The notes below the pieces were generated by a model that worked only from the letters and a program-made list of their open reading frames with translations, was not told the DNA's origin and ran no database searches. Of a DNA stretch of 64,000 nt, positions 37,297-46,344 are shown piece by piece. The stretch lies in contig WYAZ01000031.1 in NCBI GenBank assembly GCA_011526105.1, positions 1 to 64,000 on the forward strand, in the 5' to 3' direction. The stretch is from Deltaproteobacteria bacterium. Lineage in GTDB: Bacteria; Myxococcota; Kuafuiibacteriia; Kuafuiibacteriales; Kuafuiibacteriaceae. A program made the position numbers and the translations under genes. How positions within the stretch are numbered: position 1 is the stretch's first letter; each line of letters starts with the position of its first letter.

Positions 37297-38457
37297 TCAG
37301 TAGGGCTCGGGCTCAGTGCTGTCGGGCACCAACCGGTCGAAGTAACGAAGGTTGGAGAGTGCTGCGGTGGTATCGATGATGTGAACCGAACGGCCGGCCT
37401 CGATGAAGCGCTCCGTCGGGCCGTTCATGAAGGTGCCTGGGGGCCCCTGCGACATCATCGTGCCCGTGCCCCGCTTCGAGTCGGAGGCCCACAGGTTGCG
37501 CATCGCGATCATGAAGCGAACTTGCCGAACTTCGAACCAGTCGGCCTGATTGTCGTGGCCGACGGTCGAGCCGTCGTTCTGGAACACCCAGCGATTGTCC
37601 GCCGCGACCGCTGCGTCGCTCGCGGCCGCCGATAGCGCATAGGCCACCTGGAACTCATCCACTCCGGGGGTGAGCACGTCGCTTGCCAGCGGGGGGCTCG
37701 AGCGGATGGCACTACCCGCCACGGCGCCAAAGATCGCGCCCGAGACGTCCGTCCGTCGGAGGTTGCCGTTGACGTCGAGCCAATAGGTGGACACGCGAGC
37801 GCACATGACCTGCGCGCCGACCTCGGCGGTGAACTGAAGCTGGTCCGCGAGGGTGATCGTGTTTGGGGGTGCGAAGCCACCCACCGCGACTCGGGCAATC
37901 TGCGAGCGCCCCGCGCCGTTGGGCGCGCTGCCGTCGAGGATATAGACCATTCGGCTGGGGCAGGAGACGTCCGTGAAGTTGTGGCCAGGTGCGAGCGCGC
38001 TGAAGTCGAGCAGGGTCGAGGGCGCGACCTGGCGGGCGCCGAGGCGCGCCATATCCGCCGGGCTGGGCACCACGATCTGCACCACGTCGCTGCCAGGCAT
38101 GATGGCGGCGCCCCCCACGAAGGGGGGGCTGCCCATGACGTTGTCGATGCCTCGAATGGCCGGGAGGGCGAGACGGGCACCGGCCGTCGTGACGAGACCG
38201 TTCCATGGACCGACCGCCGGGTGAGCACCAATGGCCCCGGTCGAGCCCATGCCGGCCAACTCGAGGTCGAGTCGGAGCTGGTCACCCACGAGTCGCGCAC
38301 GGTCAGCGAGCTCGGTGCTTTGGATGCCGCGGTTCGAAGCCTGCAAGCCCCACTGGGCGATGTTCGCGGTGGCCGCAAGCGCGAAGCCGGCGACGGCCAC
38401 GCCCACGAGGAGTTCGATGAGCGTGAAGCCTAGATCTCGGGGGGACGAGCGTTTCAT
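37297..38457 (-). CDS. PilW-like minor pilin
   Basis: 386 residues from the ATG at 38457; longer starts lie in the previous gene. The prepilin leader KRSSPRDLG is followed by FTLIELLVGVAVAGFALAATAN, the N-methylation helix with G/F cleavage site and Glu5. The large C-terminal domain contains several beta repeats. PilW is part of the PilVWX-PilY1 priming complex. Its start overlaps the end of the PilV gene by 4 bp, consistent with one operon. Confidence 0.8.
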   Translation of the reverse strand: MKRSSPRDLGFTLIELLVGVAVAGFALAATANIAQWGLQASNRGIQSTELADRARLVGDQLRLDLELAGMGSTGAIGAHPAVGPWNGLVTTAGARLALPAIRGIDNVMGSPPFVGGAAIMPGSDVVQIVVPSPADMARLGARQVAPSTLLDFSALAPGHNFTDVSCPSRMVYILDGSAPNGAGRSQIARVAVGGFAPPNTITLADQLQFTAEVGAQVMCARVSTYWLDVNGNLRRTDVSGAIFGAVAGSAIRSSPPLASDVLTPGVDEFQVAYALSAAASDAAVAADNRWVFQNDGSTVGHDNQADWFEVRQVRFMIAMRNLWASDSKRGTGTMMSQGPPGTFMNGPTERFIEAGRSVHIIDTTAALSNLRYFDRLVPDSTEPEPY

Positions 38458-39047
38458 GGGAACTCTCCTCGGCCGTTCACCTCCATGCGAAGCGTGCACA
38501 CCTTCTTGAGCGGATACTCGCGCACCCACAGAGCGTCAGCCACCGCGTTCTCGGCCGCAAGCTGCCGAATCTCTCGGATCCTGACCAAAATGTCGAGCGA
38601 AGGCGGTGCGCCTACGAGGGCTAGGTCTTCGACCACCGTGTAGCTGAGCTGCATGGGGGGCCCGCCCAAGACCGGCGGGATCCAATCCGCTTGATCTCCG
38701 CACATGGTGATGGTCGAGCCTGCCGGCAGAGCACACGGATTGCCTGGGTCCACGAAGGCGCTCGCGAAGGCGGGGTCGAGCGCAGGGTCGCGATCGAAGT
38801 CGACTCCAGGGCAGGCTGGTCCGATGCAATCGCACTTGGCGTCCGCAACCTGCGCGGCGAACTGCGAAAACACCTCGTTGGCGCGTCGCTGAAAGGCGAG
38901 ACGCCGGTTTGCGCCCGAGATCGTAGTGATGAGCCCCGCGATGCCCGCCGTGCCCATGCCGAGCACTGCGATGGCAACCAGCGCCTCGACGAGTGTCGAG
39001 CCGCGGCGTTTCGCACGACCTAGGGCGCGCTTCCTCGAGAACCTCAT
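38454..39047 (-). CDS. PilV-like minor pilin
   Basis: 197 residues. Three consecutive ATGs (39053-39045) follow a GAGGAG site; 39047 gives the best spacing. The leader RAKRRGSTLVEALVAIAVLGMGTAGIAGL is a processed-pilin N-terminus with STLVE at the cleavage site and is PilV-like. The rest has three Cys-rich turns (CDCIGPACPG). It overlaps the PilW gene by 4 bp. Confidence 0.8.
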   Translation of the reverse strand: MRFSRKRALGRAKRRGSTLVEALVAIAVLGMGTAGIAGLITTISGANRRLAFQRRANEVFSQFAAQVADAKCDCIGPACPGVDFDRDPALDPAFASAFVDPGNPCALPAGSTITMCGDQADWIPPVLGGPPMQLSYTVVEDLALVGAPPSLDILVRIREIRQLAAENAVADALWVREYPLKKVCTLRMEVNGRGEFP

Positions 39048-39057
39048 CATCATCTCC

Positions 39058-39714
39058 TCAGTTCTCGTCACACGCGATGGGCGCACCGACCGGCAATCCG
39101 CTGAGCATCCGGCGACAGAACACCCCCGACGGGAGGATCTGAAAACCCTCCTCGAGGACTCGCTCGCCCCCAAGCGATCGCACCCCAACGTTCCATCGAT
39201 TGGACGCAAAGTTGGGAGCGTTGGGCGGGGAGTAGGGCCGACCCATCTGCGAGAACGCGATAGTGATCACCGCCAGCGGAGCGTTGCCCGCGACGAGTTC
39301 CGCCGTCAGGCCATCCGACTGAAAGCCGGAGAGGTCTACGGTATCGCAGTCCGTCGTGAAGACCCCTCCTCCGAGATCATTGAAGCGGAAGGGGTACACG
39401 AGCTGCTGTGCCGCTCCGTCGATTCGCACCGAAACGTGATTCACATCCCCGGCGGGGGCCGCTCCACCCCCGTTGATCGCGTTGCAGTTCGTGAACGTTG
39501 CGGAGCCGATGTTCCCCCCGACGAGGCTGGCCAGGTTCCGGGCGGTGCGGAGAGCGGTTTCGATATCGCTCGCCGCACCGTGGAGGTCTCGTTTGACCCC
39601 CGCCCGTTTCCAGCCCGCGCCCGCCAAGGCCATGAGCACCCCGACAATCGCGACCACGATCATCATCTCCACGAGGGTGAAACCGCGTAGAGCGCTGTGG
39701 CCTCGCCGCCTCAC
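39058..39714 (-). CDS. FimT/GspH-like pseudopilin
   Basis: 218 residues from the GTG at 39714, which yields a normal 14-residue leader RRRGHSALRG then FTLVEMMIVVAIVGVLMALA. In-frame upstream GTGs would overlap the PilY1 gene by 25 bp. The remaining domain with its long variable beta region fits FimT/GspH-type minor pilins that cap or prime the pilus and can bind DNA. First pilin gene after PilY1. Confidence 0.78.
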   Translation of the reverse strand: MRRRGHSALRGFTLVEMMIVVAIVGVLMALAGAGWKRAGVKRDLHGAASDIETALRTARNLASLVGGNIGSATFTNCNAINGGGAAPAGDVNHVSVRIDGAAQQLVYPFRFNDLGGGVFTTDCDTVDLSGFQSDGLTAELVAGNAPLAVITIAFSQMGRPYSPPNAPNFASNRWNVGVRSLGGERVLEEGFQILPSGVFCRRMLSGLPVGAPIACDEN

Positions 39715-39716
39715 GT

Positions 39717-42700
39717 TCAGAGCGCCTTCCTTCTCCACCACAGGCGGTAGACACGCTGGATGGGCTTGCGGAGGAAGCCGCGGGTGTTGACCTTCGTCAC
39801 CGACCCGTTGATGCCCGCCGCCGTCACCTGCTTCGACGTGTGTGCCACGAGGGCGCCCGATCGGCCGAGCACCGACGGCGAGCTCGGTACGCCGTCACCG
39901 AGGTCTTGTCCGGCCGGTCTCGGATTTACGGAGCCGAAGACCGCGTCCGCGCAGGTCTGGAAGTCCATGGCGTAGAGGTACGTGTTGCCCACCCCACACT
40001 CATCTGCCGCGGCCTGTGGACGGAACGTGGTCCAGGCCACGACGCCGCCGGACACCACCGGGTTCGTGAGCAGACGCTCTCCGGCTCCGATGGGGATGAT
40101 GCCGCTGGTCGAACCTGCGTTGTCCTTGCACACGTCGGCGTTCAGATACGCGCCGGTGCCACCGCTCAAGCTCGCGTCTCGAATGCGGTAGATCTCGTCC
40201 GTTCCGCTGGTCGTCCGCAGGTCGTTCGGGTCGCCCGAACCGAAGACGATGTTGATGGCGTTGTCCGCGCCGAAGTAGAAGGCCGGCAGCGAGTTGTAGG
40301 TCCTCGTGTGATCGACACCGCCACCCGCGAGGGCGGTCACGTCGACCGCAGGAGCGATGAATGCACCCGTCGAGAGGTTGACGCGAGCGCGCCACAGGTG
40401 CCCGGTGGTGTCGAGCGCGTAGCACGCGAACTCCTTGCCGAAGTTCACACATCTCGCGCCGGAGGCGAGGGTGGCCCCGGCTGCGACGGGCACCGTGATC
40501 TGTACCATCGGAGCCACTGAGCCGGCCTGCAGACTCGTATAGCCAGCCACGTTCGTGAGCTGATAGACGAGGATCTTCTTCGGCGTCGCCGCCGTGGGTG
40601 CGGCGGTCCAACCCGAGGTCATGACCAGAGCCACGCGGTTCGCGGCAGGGCCGGTGCCCGGCCAGTCGACGATCTGAGGTTCCGCCGTCGTGCTCACCAC
40701 ATCGTCCGTGGGCGGAACCCCTGGCGTGCTCCGCAGAGCGTCGTCGAAGATCACCTTCTTGGTCGCGGCGACCGTCACGAAGGCCGCCTGAGAACCCAGG
40801 TTCTGATGCGGTCGCGTGACATCGAGGACGGCCAGTCCGCGTCCGCTTGCGCCCTGGGTCATGACGAGCAGGGTCGCGTACTTCGTGGTCGCCGGAGCGA
40901 TCGCCGGGAGCGGCTTCCACTTCACGTCCTGGGTGACCAGCGTGCCGTTCATGAGCGTGTAGTGCATGGCGCCCGCGAGGTTCACGTTGGGGGTGTGCCG
41001 CAGGAACCCGGGGCGGAAGCGCCAGAGCTCAGTGCCGGCGGGGTTCGCGGCGTCGTTGTAGTCGAACTCGCGGTTTTGGCTCAGCCCACCGAGCTGGGTT
41101 CCCAAGGCGGGTGGAGCCGCGGCGTTCCGCGTACCTGCGTGAATGGCGTGCAGGAACTCATTGGCCTGCACGTACACGACGCGGGGGCGGTCCGAGATGC
41201 CGGGTGCGGTCACGAAGCTCTGGAAGTCCGAGTTGCCGATTCCGGGAGGGTCGATCGGCGCCTCGACGATCACTGGCTTCGCATTGTCTGCGCCGAGCAT
41301 GCCACCCCAGGCGAGCTGGGGGTGAGCGTCCGCGCCGTCGACCACGCCGTCTCCGTTGCGATCGGTCGTGTTCGGGCCCAGCCCGGCGCTCCTGAAGCGC
41401 GTCCAACCGTTTCCACCGACCGTTGTGTGCGTGGCGGACCACTGCGTGTTCATCGCAACGTTATGGGTTGTGCCATCGGTGGCGGTGAACGAGGTGGCGG
41501 CGCCCGGCCCGCCGTAGAAGAAGCGAGCCGAGTAGCCGGCACCAAAGACGCCGCCCGGCCAGTTGTCGGTGAGGGACTTCCAGTCGGTCTCCCACAACAA
41601 GCCGGTGATCGTGCCCGTGTCGTCGACCGAATACCAAGACAGTCGGCTGGGCCGGCCAAGGTACTTGGAGAAGTCTTGGCCCGCATAGCGGCCGGGGATC
41701 TCGTAGCTGATGACACCCACTCGAGTCCCGAAGCGGTCGAAGACCAGCGGCGCGGTGGAGTACTGACCGGCTTGCGTTCGGTTGAAGATACCGGCCAAGG
41801 CCGCAGCGGTGAGCTTGGGCTGCGCGAGGTTGTGCGCTTGAGGGCGCACGCCGCCCGAGATGGTCTGCGACATCGCGTCGGCGTAGGCCACGTACGCGAA
41901 GTCATAGCCGACCGCGCGATCCGTCGCGTGGAAGACGTGGTTCTCGGGGTAGTAAGTGCCATCTCGGTTGCGGCTCTTGTAGACGAACCGATTGATCGCC
42001 GCGTGATTGGTGATGCCACTGCCATTACCGCCCACGCCGTCCGTGAGGAAGGCCACGACGTTGGCCTTGCACTTATTGCCTGCGTTGAGCACGTTGCCGG
42101 GCTGGTCTCGGAAGTCGGTTCGGAAGTTCGGCTCCTCCTTCGTGATGCTGGACTGGTAGTTGAGGCCGACCGTCGGACGCTCCGAGTAGCACATGGCCTC
42201 GGCCTGGACGTAGGGGCGAACCAAGCCGCTATAAGGGAAGTTGGCGACCGGGAGCGCCGAGCCGGGCACGGGGTTCTCGCTGTTCGCGGGGATGCCGTTC
42301 ATGTGAGAGAGCACGTCGATGCCCGCCGTGTTCACCGAGCAGTCGTCGGGCAGAGACCCGCCCATGCCGCAGCCCGCCTGGTTCGGGAAGCACACGCAGG
42401 TGTTCTCCGTGAAGAAGGGCGAGCCGCCGTTCGGGCCCGTACCGTTGCAGATGGTGTTGGCGAGGGTCGTGGGATTGCAGGTGAAGCCAGCGCCCGCCCA
42501 GTAGCGGTCGGATTTGGGGCCGGGGGGGAGGCAGTCGTCGAGCTTCGACTTGATGTTGGCGAACGGGGTTCCGAGCTTCAAGCAGAAGTCGGCGTCCACT
42601 TCGGCGTCCGAGGGCTGACCGAGGTAGCGGGGCCAAGCCCAGTAGTTCAACTCGTGAAAGAGCTCGAAGTAGAAGTCGAACTGGTCGAGCTCGACGCCGG

Positions 42701-43547
42701 TCATCACGTACTGGTCGATGTAAGCGCGGTGCCATCCGTTAAAGCACGGGGTCGGGCCACACATAGCCATGTTCGCGCTGCCGTCGGCGGGAAACGCCCC
42801 GGCCGGTGCGAGGGGGTGGCTGCTGTCGCAAGGCGTGCTGGTGTAGGTGACGCCGGTCGAGCTGGTCTGGAGCGTGGGGATGAACATGCCCGCGCCCGGG
42901 TTGTTGGCGGGGTTGGAGTAGTAGTCGAGGATGGCCTCCATCGCGGCCTTCTCGGCGAACTTGCCGGCGGGGAGGTCGCCGTTTGGCATGAGGGTGGGGG
43001 TGCCAGTGACGCCGCCGCGGGTGGTGTGCTCGAGACAGCTCCAGTTCGACCAGCCTTTGCCCGAGGCGGCCTTGCAGCGGTCGTACACGTCGACGTTGGC
43101 CAGGCGGTCGCGAACGTTCGTCCAGGAGGTGGTGATGACCGGGTTCGCGGCGCTGCCGGGGCGCATCGGGCGGAAGAGCAAGCCCCAGTCGTCCACGATC
43201 TGCGCGTGTCGGTTACCATTGTCGCCGTTGCCGTTGGCGTTGAGGGCCGGGTTTGGATGAGGGAGGGTGCGGGCTGCGGTATAGGCGAAGAATCCGTAGT
43301 TGAAGTCGTACTTGAAGTAGTCGAGTGCGCTTCCTGCGGCGGCGAGCCCTCGAATGTTCTCGTACCTTCTGAGTCCGTTGCCCGCGGGGTCGTACATGCT
43401 CCCAGACACGTCTGCAGCGAACACGAGGTTCGCCTTGGGATTCGCGTTGGTCGCTTTGACCGGCGGTTGCGCATGGGCCTGCGGCGCCACGAGTAGGAGA
43501 AGGGCAAATGTGAGAGAAAGCAGGCGCGTCATCGACATCATGGGCAA
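39717..43547 (-). CDS. pilY1: PilY1-like pilus tip adhesin with vWA domain
   Basis: 1276 residues. The start is a TTG 5 nt after GGAGG; ATG at 43541 is the alternative. The signal peptide is LLSLTFALLLLVAPQAHA. Near residues 42-60 FAADVSGSMYD is a von Willebrand A MIDAS (D-x-S-x-S). The middle region is Cys-rich. A calcium-loop DRNGDGVVDGADAH lies near residue 735, and the C-terminal half has the beta-propeller-like repeats of the PilY1/PilC domain. It is secreted and displayed at the pilus tip for adhesion, mechanosensing and twitching. It heads the operon PilY1-FimT-PilV-PilW-PilX. Confidence 0.85.
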   Translation of the reverse strand: MPMMSMTRLLSLTFALLLLVAPQAHAQPPVKATNANPKANLVFAADVSGSMYDPAGNGLRRYENIRGLAAAGSALDYFKYDFNYGFFAYTAARTLPHPNPALNANGNGDNGNRHAQIVDDWGLLFRPMRPGSAANPVITTSWTNVRDRLANVDVYDRCKAASGKGWSNWSCLEHTTRGGVTGTPTLMPNGDLPAGKFAEKAAMEAILDYYSNPANNPGAGMFIPTLQTSSTGVTYTSTPCDSSHPLAPAGAFPADGSANMAMCGPTPCFNGWHRAYIDQYVMTGVELDQFDFYFELFHELNYWAWPRYLGQPSDAEVDADFCLKLGTPFANIKSKLDDCLPPGPKSDRYWAGAGFTCNPTTLANTICNGTGPNGGSPFFTENTCVCFPNQAGCGMGGSLPDDCSVNTAGIDVLSHMNGIPANSENPVPGSALPVANFPYSGLVRPYVQAEAMCYSERPTVGLNYQSSITKEEPNFRTDFRDQPGNVLNAGNKCKANVVAFLTDGVGGNGSGITNHAAINRFVYKSRNRDGTYYPENHVFHATDRAVGYDFAYVAYADAMSQTISGGVRPQAHNLAQPKLTAAALAGIFNRTQAGQYSTAPLVFDRFGTRVGVISYEIPGRYAGQDFSKYLGRPSRLSWYSVDDTGTITGLLWETDWKSLTDNWPGGVFGAGYSARFFYGGPGAATSFTATDGTTHNVAMNTQWSATHTTVGGNGWTRFRSAGLGPNTTDRNGDGVVDGADAHPQLAWGGMLGADNAKPVIVEAPIDPPGIGNSDFQSFVTAPGISDRPRVVYVQANEFLHAIHAGTRNAAAPPALGTQLGGLSQNREFDYNDAANPAGTELWRFRPGFLRHTPNVNLAGAMHYTLMNGTLVTQDVKWKPLPAIAPATTKYATLLVMTQGASGRGLAVLDVTRPHQNLGSQAAFVTVAATKKVIFDDALRSTPGVPPTDDVVSTTAEPQIVDWPGTGPAANRVALVMTSGWTAAPTAATPKKILVYQLTNVAGYTSLQAGSVAPMVQITVPVAAGATLASGARCVNFGKEFACYALDTTGHLWRARVNLSTGAFIAPAVDVTALAGGGVDHTRTYNSLPAFYFGADNAINIVFGSGDPNDLRTTSGTDEIYRIRDASLSGGTGAYLNADVCKDNAGSTSGIIPIGAGERLLTNPVVSGGVVAWTTFRPQAAADECGVGNTYLYAMDFQTCADAVFGSVNPRPAGQDLGDGVPSSPSVLGRSGALVAHTSKQVTAAGINGSVTKVNTRGFLRKPIQRVYRLWWRRKAL

Positions 43548-43618
43548 GGGATCCTCCGCGTCGTCACACTGAGCAAGACCTGTACCGGTCTAAACCCCAG
43601 ATATTCCCGAGTCGCACC

Positions 43619-43653
43619 CGCAAGCTGCTTCGCGGAACCACGCAAGCTGCTTC
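43619..43653. repeat. 13-bp direct repeat with 22-bp period
   Basis: CGCAAGCTGCTTC at 43619-43631 and 43641-43653, exactly two helical turns apart. It lies in the divergent region between the PilY1 operon and the spermidine-synthase-like gene. Placement and spacing suit a dimeric activator or response-regulator site. No regulator is encoded adjacent. Confidence 0.5.
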
Positions 43654-43714
43654 CATGTAAGGAAAAGGCGGAAATGTCGACGCGCTTCGCGGACTTCGCC
43701 ATGATGACCTCGTT

Positions 43715-45778
43715 CTGCGGCGCAGTCGAGCACAGCTTCTGGCCGTCCTGACCGGCGCCTCGGGGCTGGGCGCGGAGACGCTCTTCTTCAAGTTCCTCGA
43801 CTTCACTGCGGGCTCTTCCTCCCTCACCGCGCAGGTCGTCGTGGCCCTCTTCATCCTCGGGATGGGCCTCGGCGCCGTCCTGAGCCCTCGCATTCGAAAC
43901 CCGTATCGGATTGAGCTCTTCCTGGCGGTCTTTGCGCTGTGCCTCGGGCTGTTTCCCGAGGCTTGGCTGCAGCTCTCCGCTCGAGTCATCAGTGGCCTAT
44001 CCACGGTCCTGCCGGCCGCGGCGGCCGCCGTGGTCTTTGGCGTCGCCCTGGCGGGTCCCGCTGCGGTCCTGCTCGGCGTCACCTTTCCGGCTCTGGTGGA
44101 GCGCGAAGGCGACGTCGCCCAGCCCTACCTGCTTCAGGCCGCCGGCTCGCTCGCCGGAATCGTCTTGGTCGAGGCGTTCCTCTTCCCCTTTGGGGGACTG
44201 AGGCTGGCGTTCTGCTTCATCGCGTTGCTTCACCTTTCTGCCGCCGTTCTCTTGCGGCCGGCCCACTGGCGATTCGAGTCTCATGCCGTCGGAAGGCCCG
44301 TTCTCAGCCTCGTGCTTGCGGGCACCTTCACGGGCGTATTTCAGGGCACCTGGCTCTTTTTGGCGCTGCTCATCTTTAATCCGTTCTACTTCATCCAGCC
44401 CACGGTGGTGATCGCGATGCTCGCTGGCCTCTTTGCCGGTGCCCGCCTGTACGCGGCCAAGCGCTGGACCTTCAGTCGCGCGCTCGAGTGGACCGCGCTC
44501 GGGGTGGGGCTCTCGGCCGTATTGGCGGGAGTCGCCACGCAGCTCCCGATGGCGCCGAGCTTCGGGTGGGCGATCCCAGCCTTGCTCGTGCTCGTCGTCG
44601 CGGGCGCCGTCCCCATCGGCTCGATCTACCCCGCGTTCTTCGGCCGAGTCGAGGTCGACCGCGCCCGGGCCGGCGCCGGGCTGCTCTCCTTGGCGGTGGG
44701 CAACGTGCTCGGGCTCGCGACGGTCGGCGCCTTCACCGCCATGCTGCCCGTGGCCTGGCTCTTCGTCGTCGCTGCGGCCGGGCTGGCGTTGCTCTCTCGC
44801 GCTCGTGGCTTCATCCCGGTCGTCGGGGTCGGTCTCGCAATCCTCGGGGCGGCGCTCAGTGGCGACCGCGCTCTCATGAGTCGGGAGCGCAGCTTCGGCG
44901 TGGGTCCCATCGAGGTGGAGCACGTCATCCGTGGTCCCGGCGAGCTCACCGGCATCTACAGCCGCAAGCTCGGCGACGTCGCGAGAATGCGCCGTCTGTA
45001 TCAGAGCGGCTTCAGCCCGATCGATCTGAGTCATGGCCAAGAGGTCTCCATCGGCCTCGCCGCGACGGCCTACGCGCCTGCGCATCAGCGAGCCCTCGTG
45101 ATCGGCGCCGGGTCCGGCAAGACCGCCGGCGTGATCGCGCGTGCCTTCGAACGGACGGAGGTCTTCGACGTGGGGGTCACCGTCCGACCCTTGCTCGAGT
45201 ACCTGTCGGCCGAGAACTACCAGCTGCTCGAACAGCCGGGGGTTCGCTACTGGGCGCTCGACGGTCTGCTCGCACCGTACGTGGTCGAACCAGGCCTCGA
45301 TCTCATCGTGCTGACCGTGGATCCGGCGTATCATTTCAAGGCCGCGAAGCTGTACGCCGAGGAGAGCCTGCGGTCGCTCAAACAGCTCCTTCGGCCGGGC
45401 GGCGTCCTGGTGTTTTGGGCCGATGCCACGACCGACGCGCACGCGGCCCAGGCCCTCCTGAACACCGGCGCCGCGGTCTTCAGAGAGCAGCGTCTCTTCC
45501 TCGCCGCCGGAGGCCCCCGAGGCCGAAGGCTCCTCAACTACTTCTTCCTCGTTCACAGCGATGAACCCATCGTCTACGGATTCGATCGTCCTGCGGTGGC
45601 CCGGGTGGTGGCGCTGGACGATGCGACGAGGCTGCACGCCGAGCCGGCCGAAGAATTCCGGCTGCCCGCGCCCGGTCGCCTGCACGAGACCACCTCGATC
45701 CATCGGCTGGTGTCCCCGGACGTGCACATCCTCATCGGGGGCTTTCAGGCGAAGCCGCTGCAGGTCCAGGGGCCCTAA
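43715..45778 (+). CDS. Membrane-fused spermidine-synthase-like protein
   Basis: About 687 residues if the CTG at 43715 is used. N-terminal hydrophobic domain of about ten segments (VLTGASGLGAETLFFKFLD onward), followed from about residue 350 by a Rossmann-like spermidine-synthase-type domain (RALVIGAGSGKTAGVIARAFE, LDLIVLTVDPAYHFKAAKLYAEESLRSLKQLLRPGGVLVFW, quoted in part). Family members occur as MFS-like/aminopropyltransferase fusions of unclear substrate. The GASGLGAETLFFKFL block matches the first helix of homologues but lies upstream of the first ATG/GTG/TTG (GTG 43841); the frame is open to a TAA at 43658. So the true start is unusual or the sequence carries an error. Confidence 0.7.
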   Translation: MRRSRAQLLAVLTGASGLGAETLFFKFLDFTAGSSSLTAQVVVALFILGMGLGAVLSPRIRNPYRIELFLAVFALCLGLFPEAWLQLSARVISGLSTVLPAAAAAVVFGVALAGPAAVLLGVTFPALVEREGDVAQPYLLQAAGSLAGIVLVEAFLFPFGGLRLAFCFIALLHLSAAVLLRPAHWRFESHAVGRPVLSLVLAGTFTGVFQGTWLFLALLIFNPFYFIQPTVVIAMLAGLFAGARLYAAKRWTFSRALEWTALGVGLSAVLAGVATQLPMAPSFGWAIPALLVLVVAGAVPIGSIYPAFFGRVEVDRARAGAGLLSLAVGNVLGLATVGAFTAMLPVAWLFVVAAAGLALLSRARGFIPVVGVGLAILGAALSGDRALMSRERSFGVGPIEVEHVIRGPGELTGIYSRKLGDVARMRRLYQSGFSPIDLSHGQEVSIGLAATAYAPAHQRALVIGAGSGKTAGVIARAFERTEVFDVGVTVRPLLEYLSAENYQLLEQPGVRYWALDGLLAPYVVEPGLDLIVLTVDPAYHFKAAKLYAEESLRSLKQLLRPGGVLVFWADATTDAHAAQALLNTGAAVFREQRLFLAAGGPRGRRLLNYFFLVHSDEPIVYGFDRPAVARVVALDDATRLHAEPAEEFRLPAPGRLHETTSIHRLVSPDVHILIGGFQAKPLQVQGP

Positions 45779-46344
45779 GGAGGCAAGCTCGCCAGCAAAT
45801 CCTCGACCTGGGCCAGTGTCGCTCGAAGCCGGGCGAGCACGTGGGTGTGCTTCTCCGATTCAGCCGTCGGGAAGGGGACGGCCGGTTGTTCGAGATCGCG
45901 CAACTCGTCTTGCAGCGCGGACTGCGCCTGCAGGAGTCTCGCTCGCACCTCGCTCGGCGGGTCACGACGACCCTCCGCGATGACCGCCAGCGTGAGTAGG
46001 GCGAGTCCGTCGCGAGGGAAGCTTTGGATGTGGCGGAGCAGCTCCTGCTCGGCCCGGTCGAAGTTGCCTCTCTGCATCCACACGAGACCGAGCTCTCGGC
46101 GATACTCGCCGCGCGGATCGATGGCCAATGAGGCGTCGAAGGCGCCGATCGCCTCATCGACACGCCCCTCGCTCGCGAGCCTCCTGCCCTCGAGGCCGAG
46201 CGCACGTTCCGGGAGTATCCCGAACTCACCGAAGCCGAGCAGGCCGGGGAGGTTCTCGATCGCAAAGGACACGACCTCGCGGTTCAGAAGAACCAGCACC
46301 GCCGCCGACCCGAGGGCGAGCCACGGCCAGGGTCTAGAGCTCAC
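45775..46344 (-). CDS. TPR-like membrane-anchored protein
   Basis: 189 residues from a GTG at 46344 that overlaps the end of the phosphatidylserine-decarboxylase-like gene by 11 bp. One N-terminal helix (WLALGSAAVLVLL), then two TPR-like units (EGRVDEAIGAFDASLAIDPRG, RGNFDRAEQELLRHIQSFPRD) and a coiled tail. Probably a scaffold cotranscribed with the upstream gene. It ends 4 bp inside the convergent spermidine-synthase-like gene. Confidence 0.6.
   Translation of the reverse strand: MSSRPWPWLALGSAAVLVLLNREVVSFAIENLPGLLGFGEFGILPERALGLEGRRLASEGRVDEAIGAFDASLAIDPRGEYRRELGLVWMQRGNFDRAEQELLRHIQSFPRDGLALLTLAVIAEGRRDPPSEVRARLLQAQSALQDELRDLEQPAVPFPTAESEKHTHVLARLRATLAQVEDLLASLPP

Noticed and set aside
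40806-43496. 896-codon open frame on + opposite PilY1
   Set aside because: High-GC antisense shadow: Arg/Val/Gly-biased composition, no domain, while the minus-strand frame has a signal peptide, vWA and calcium motifs.
43997-45727. 576-codon open frame on - opposite the spermidine-synthase-like gene
   Set aside because: Very Arg/Asp/Glu-rich shadow; the + frame has membrane helices and a Rossmann motif.
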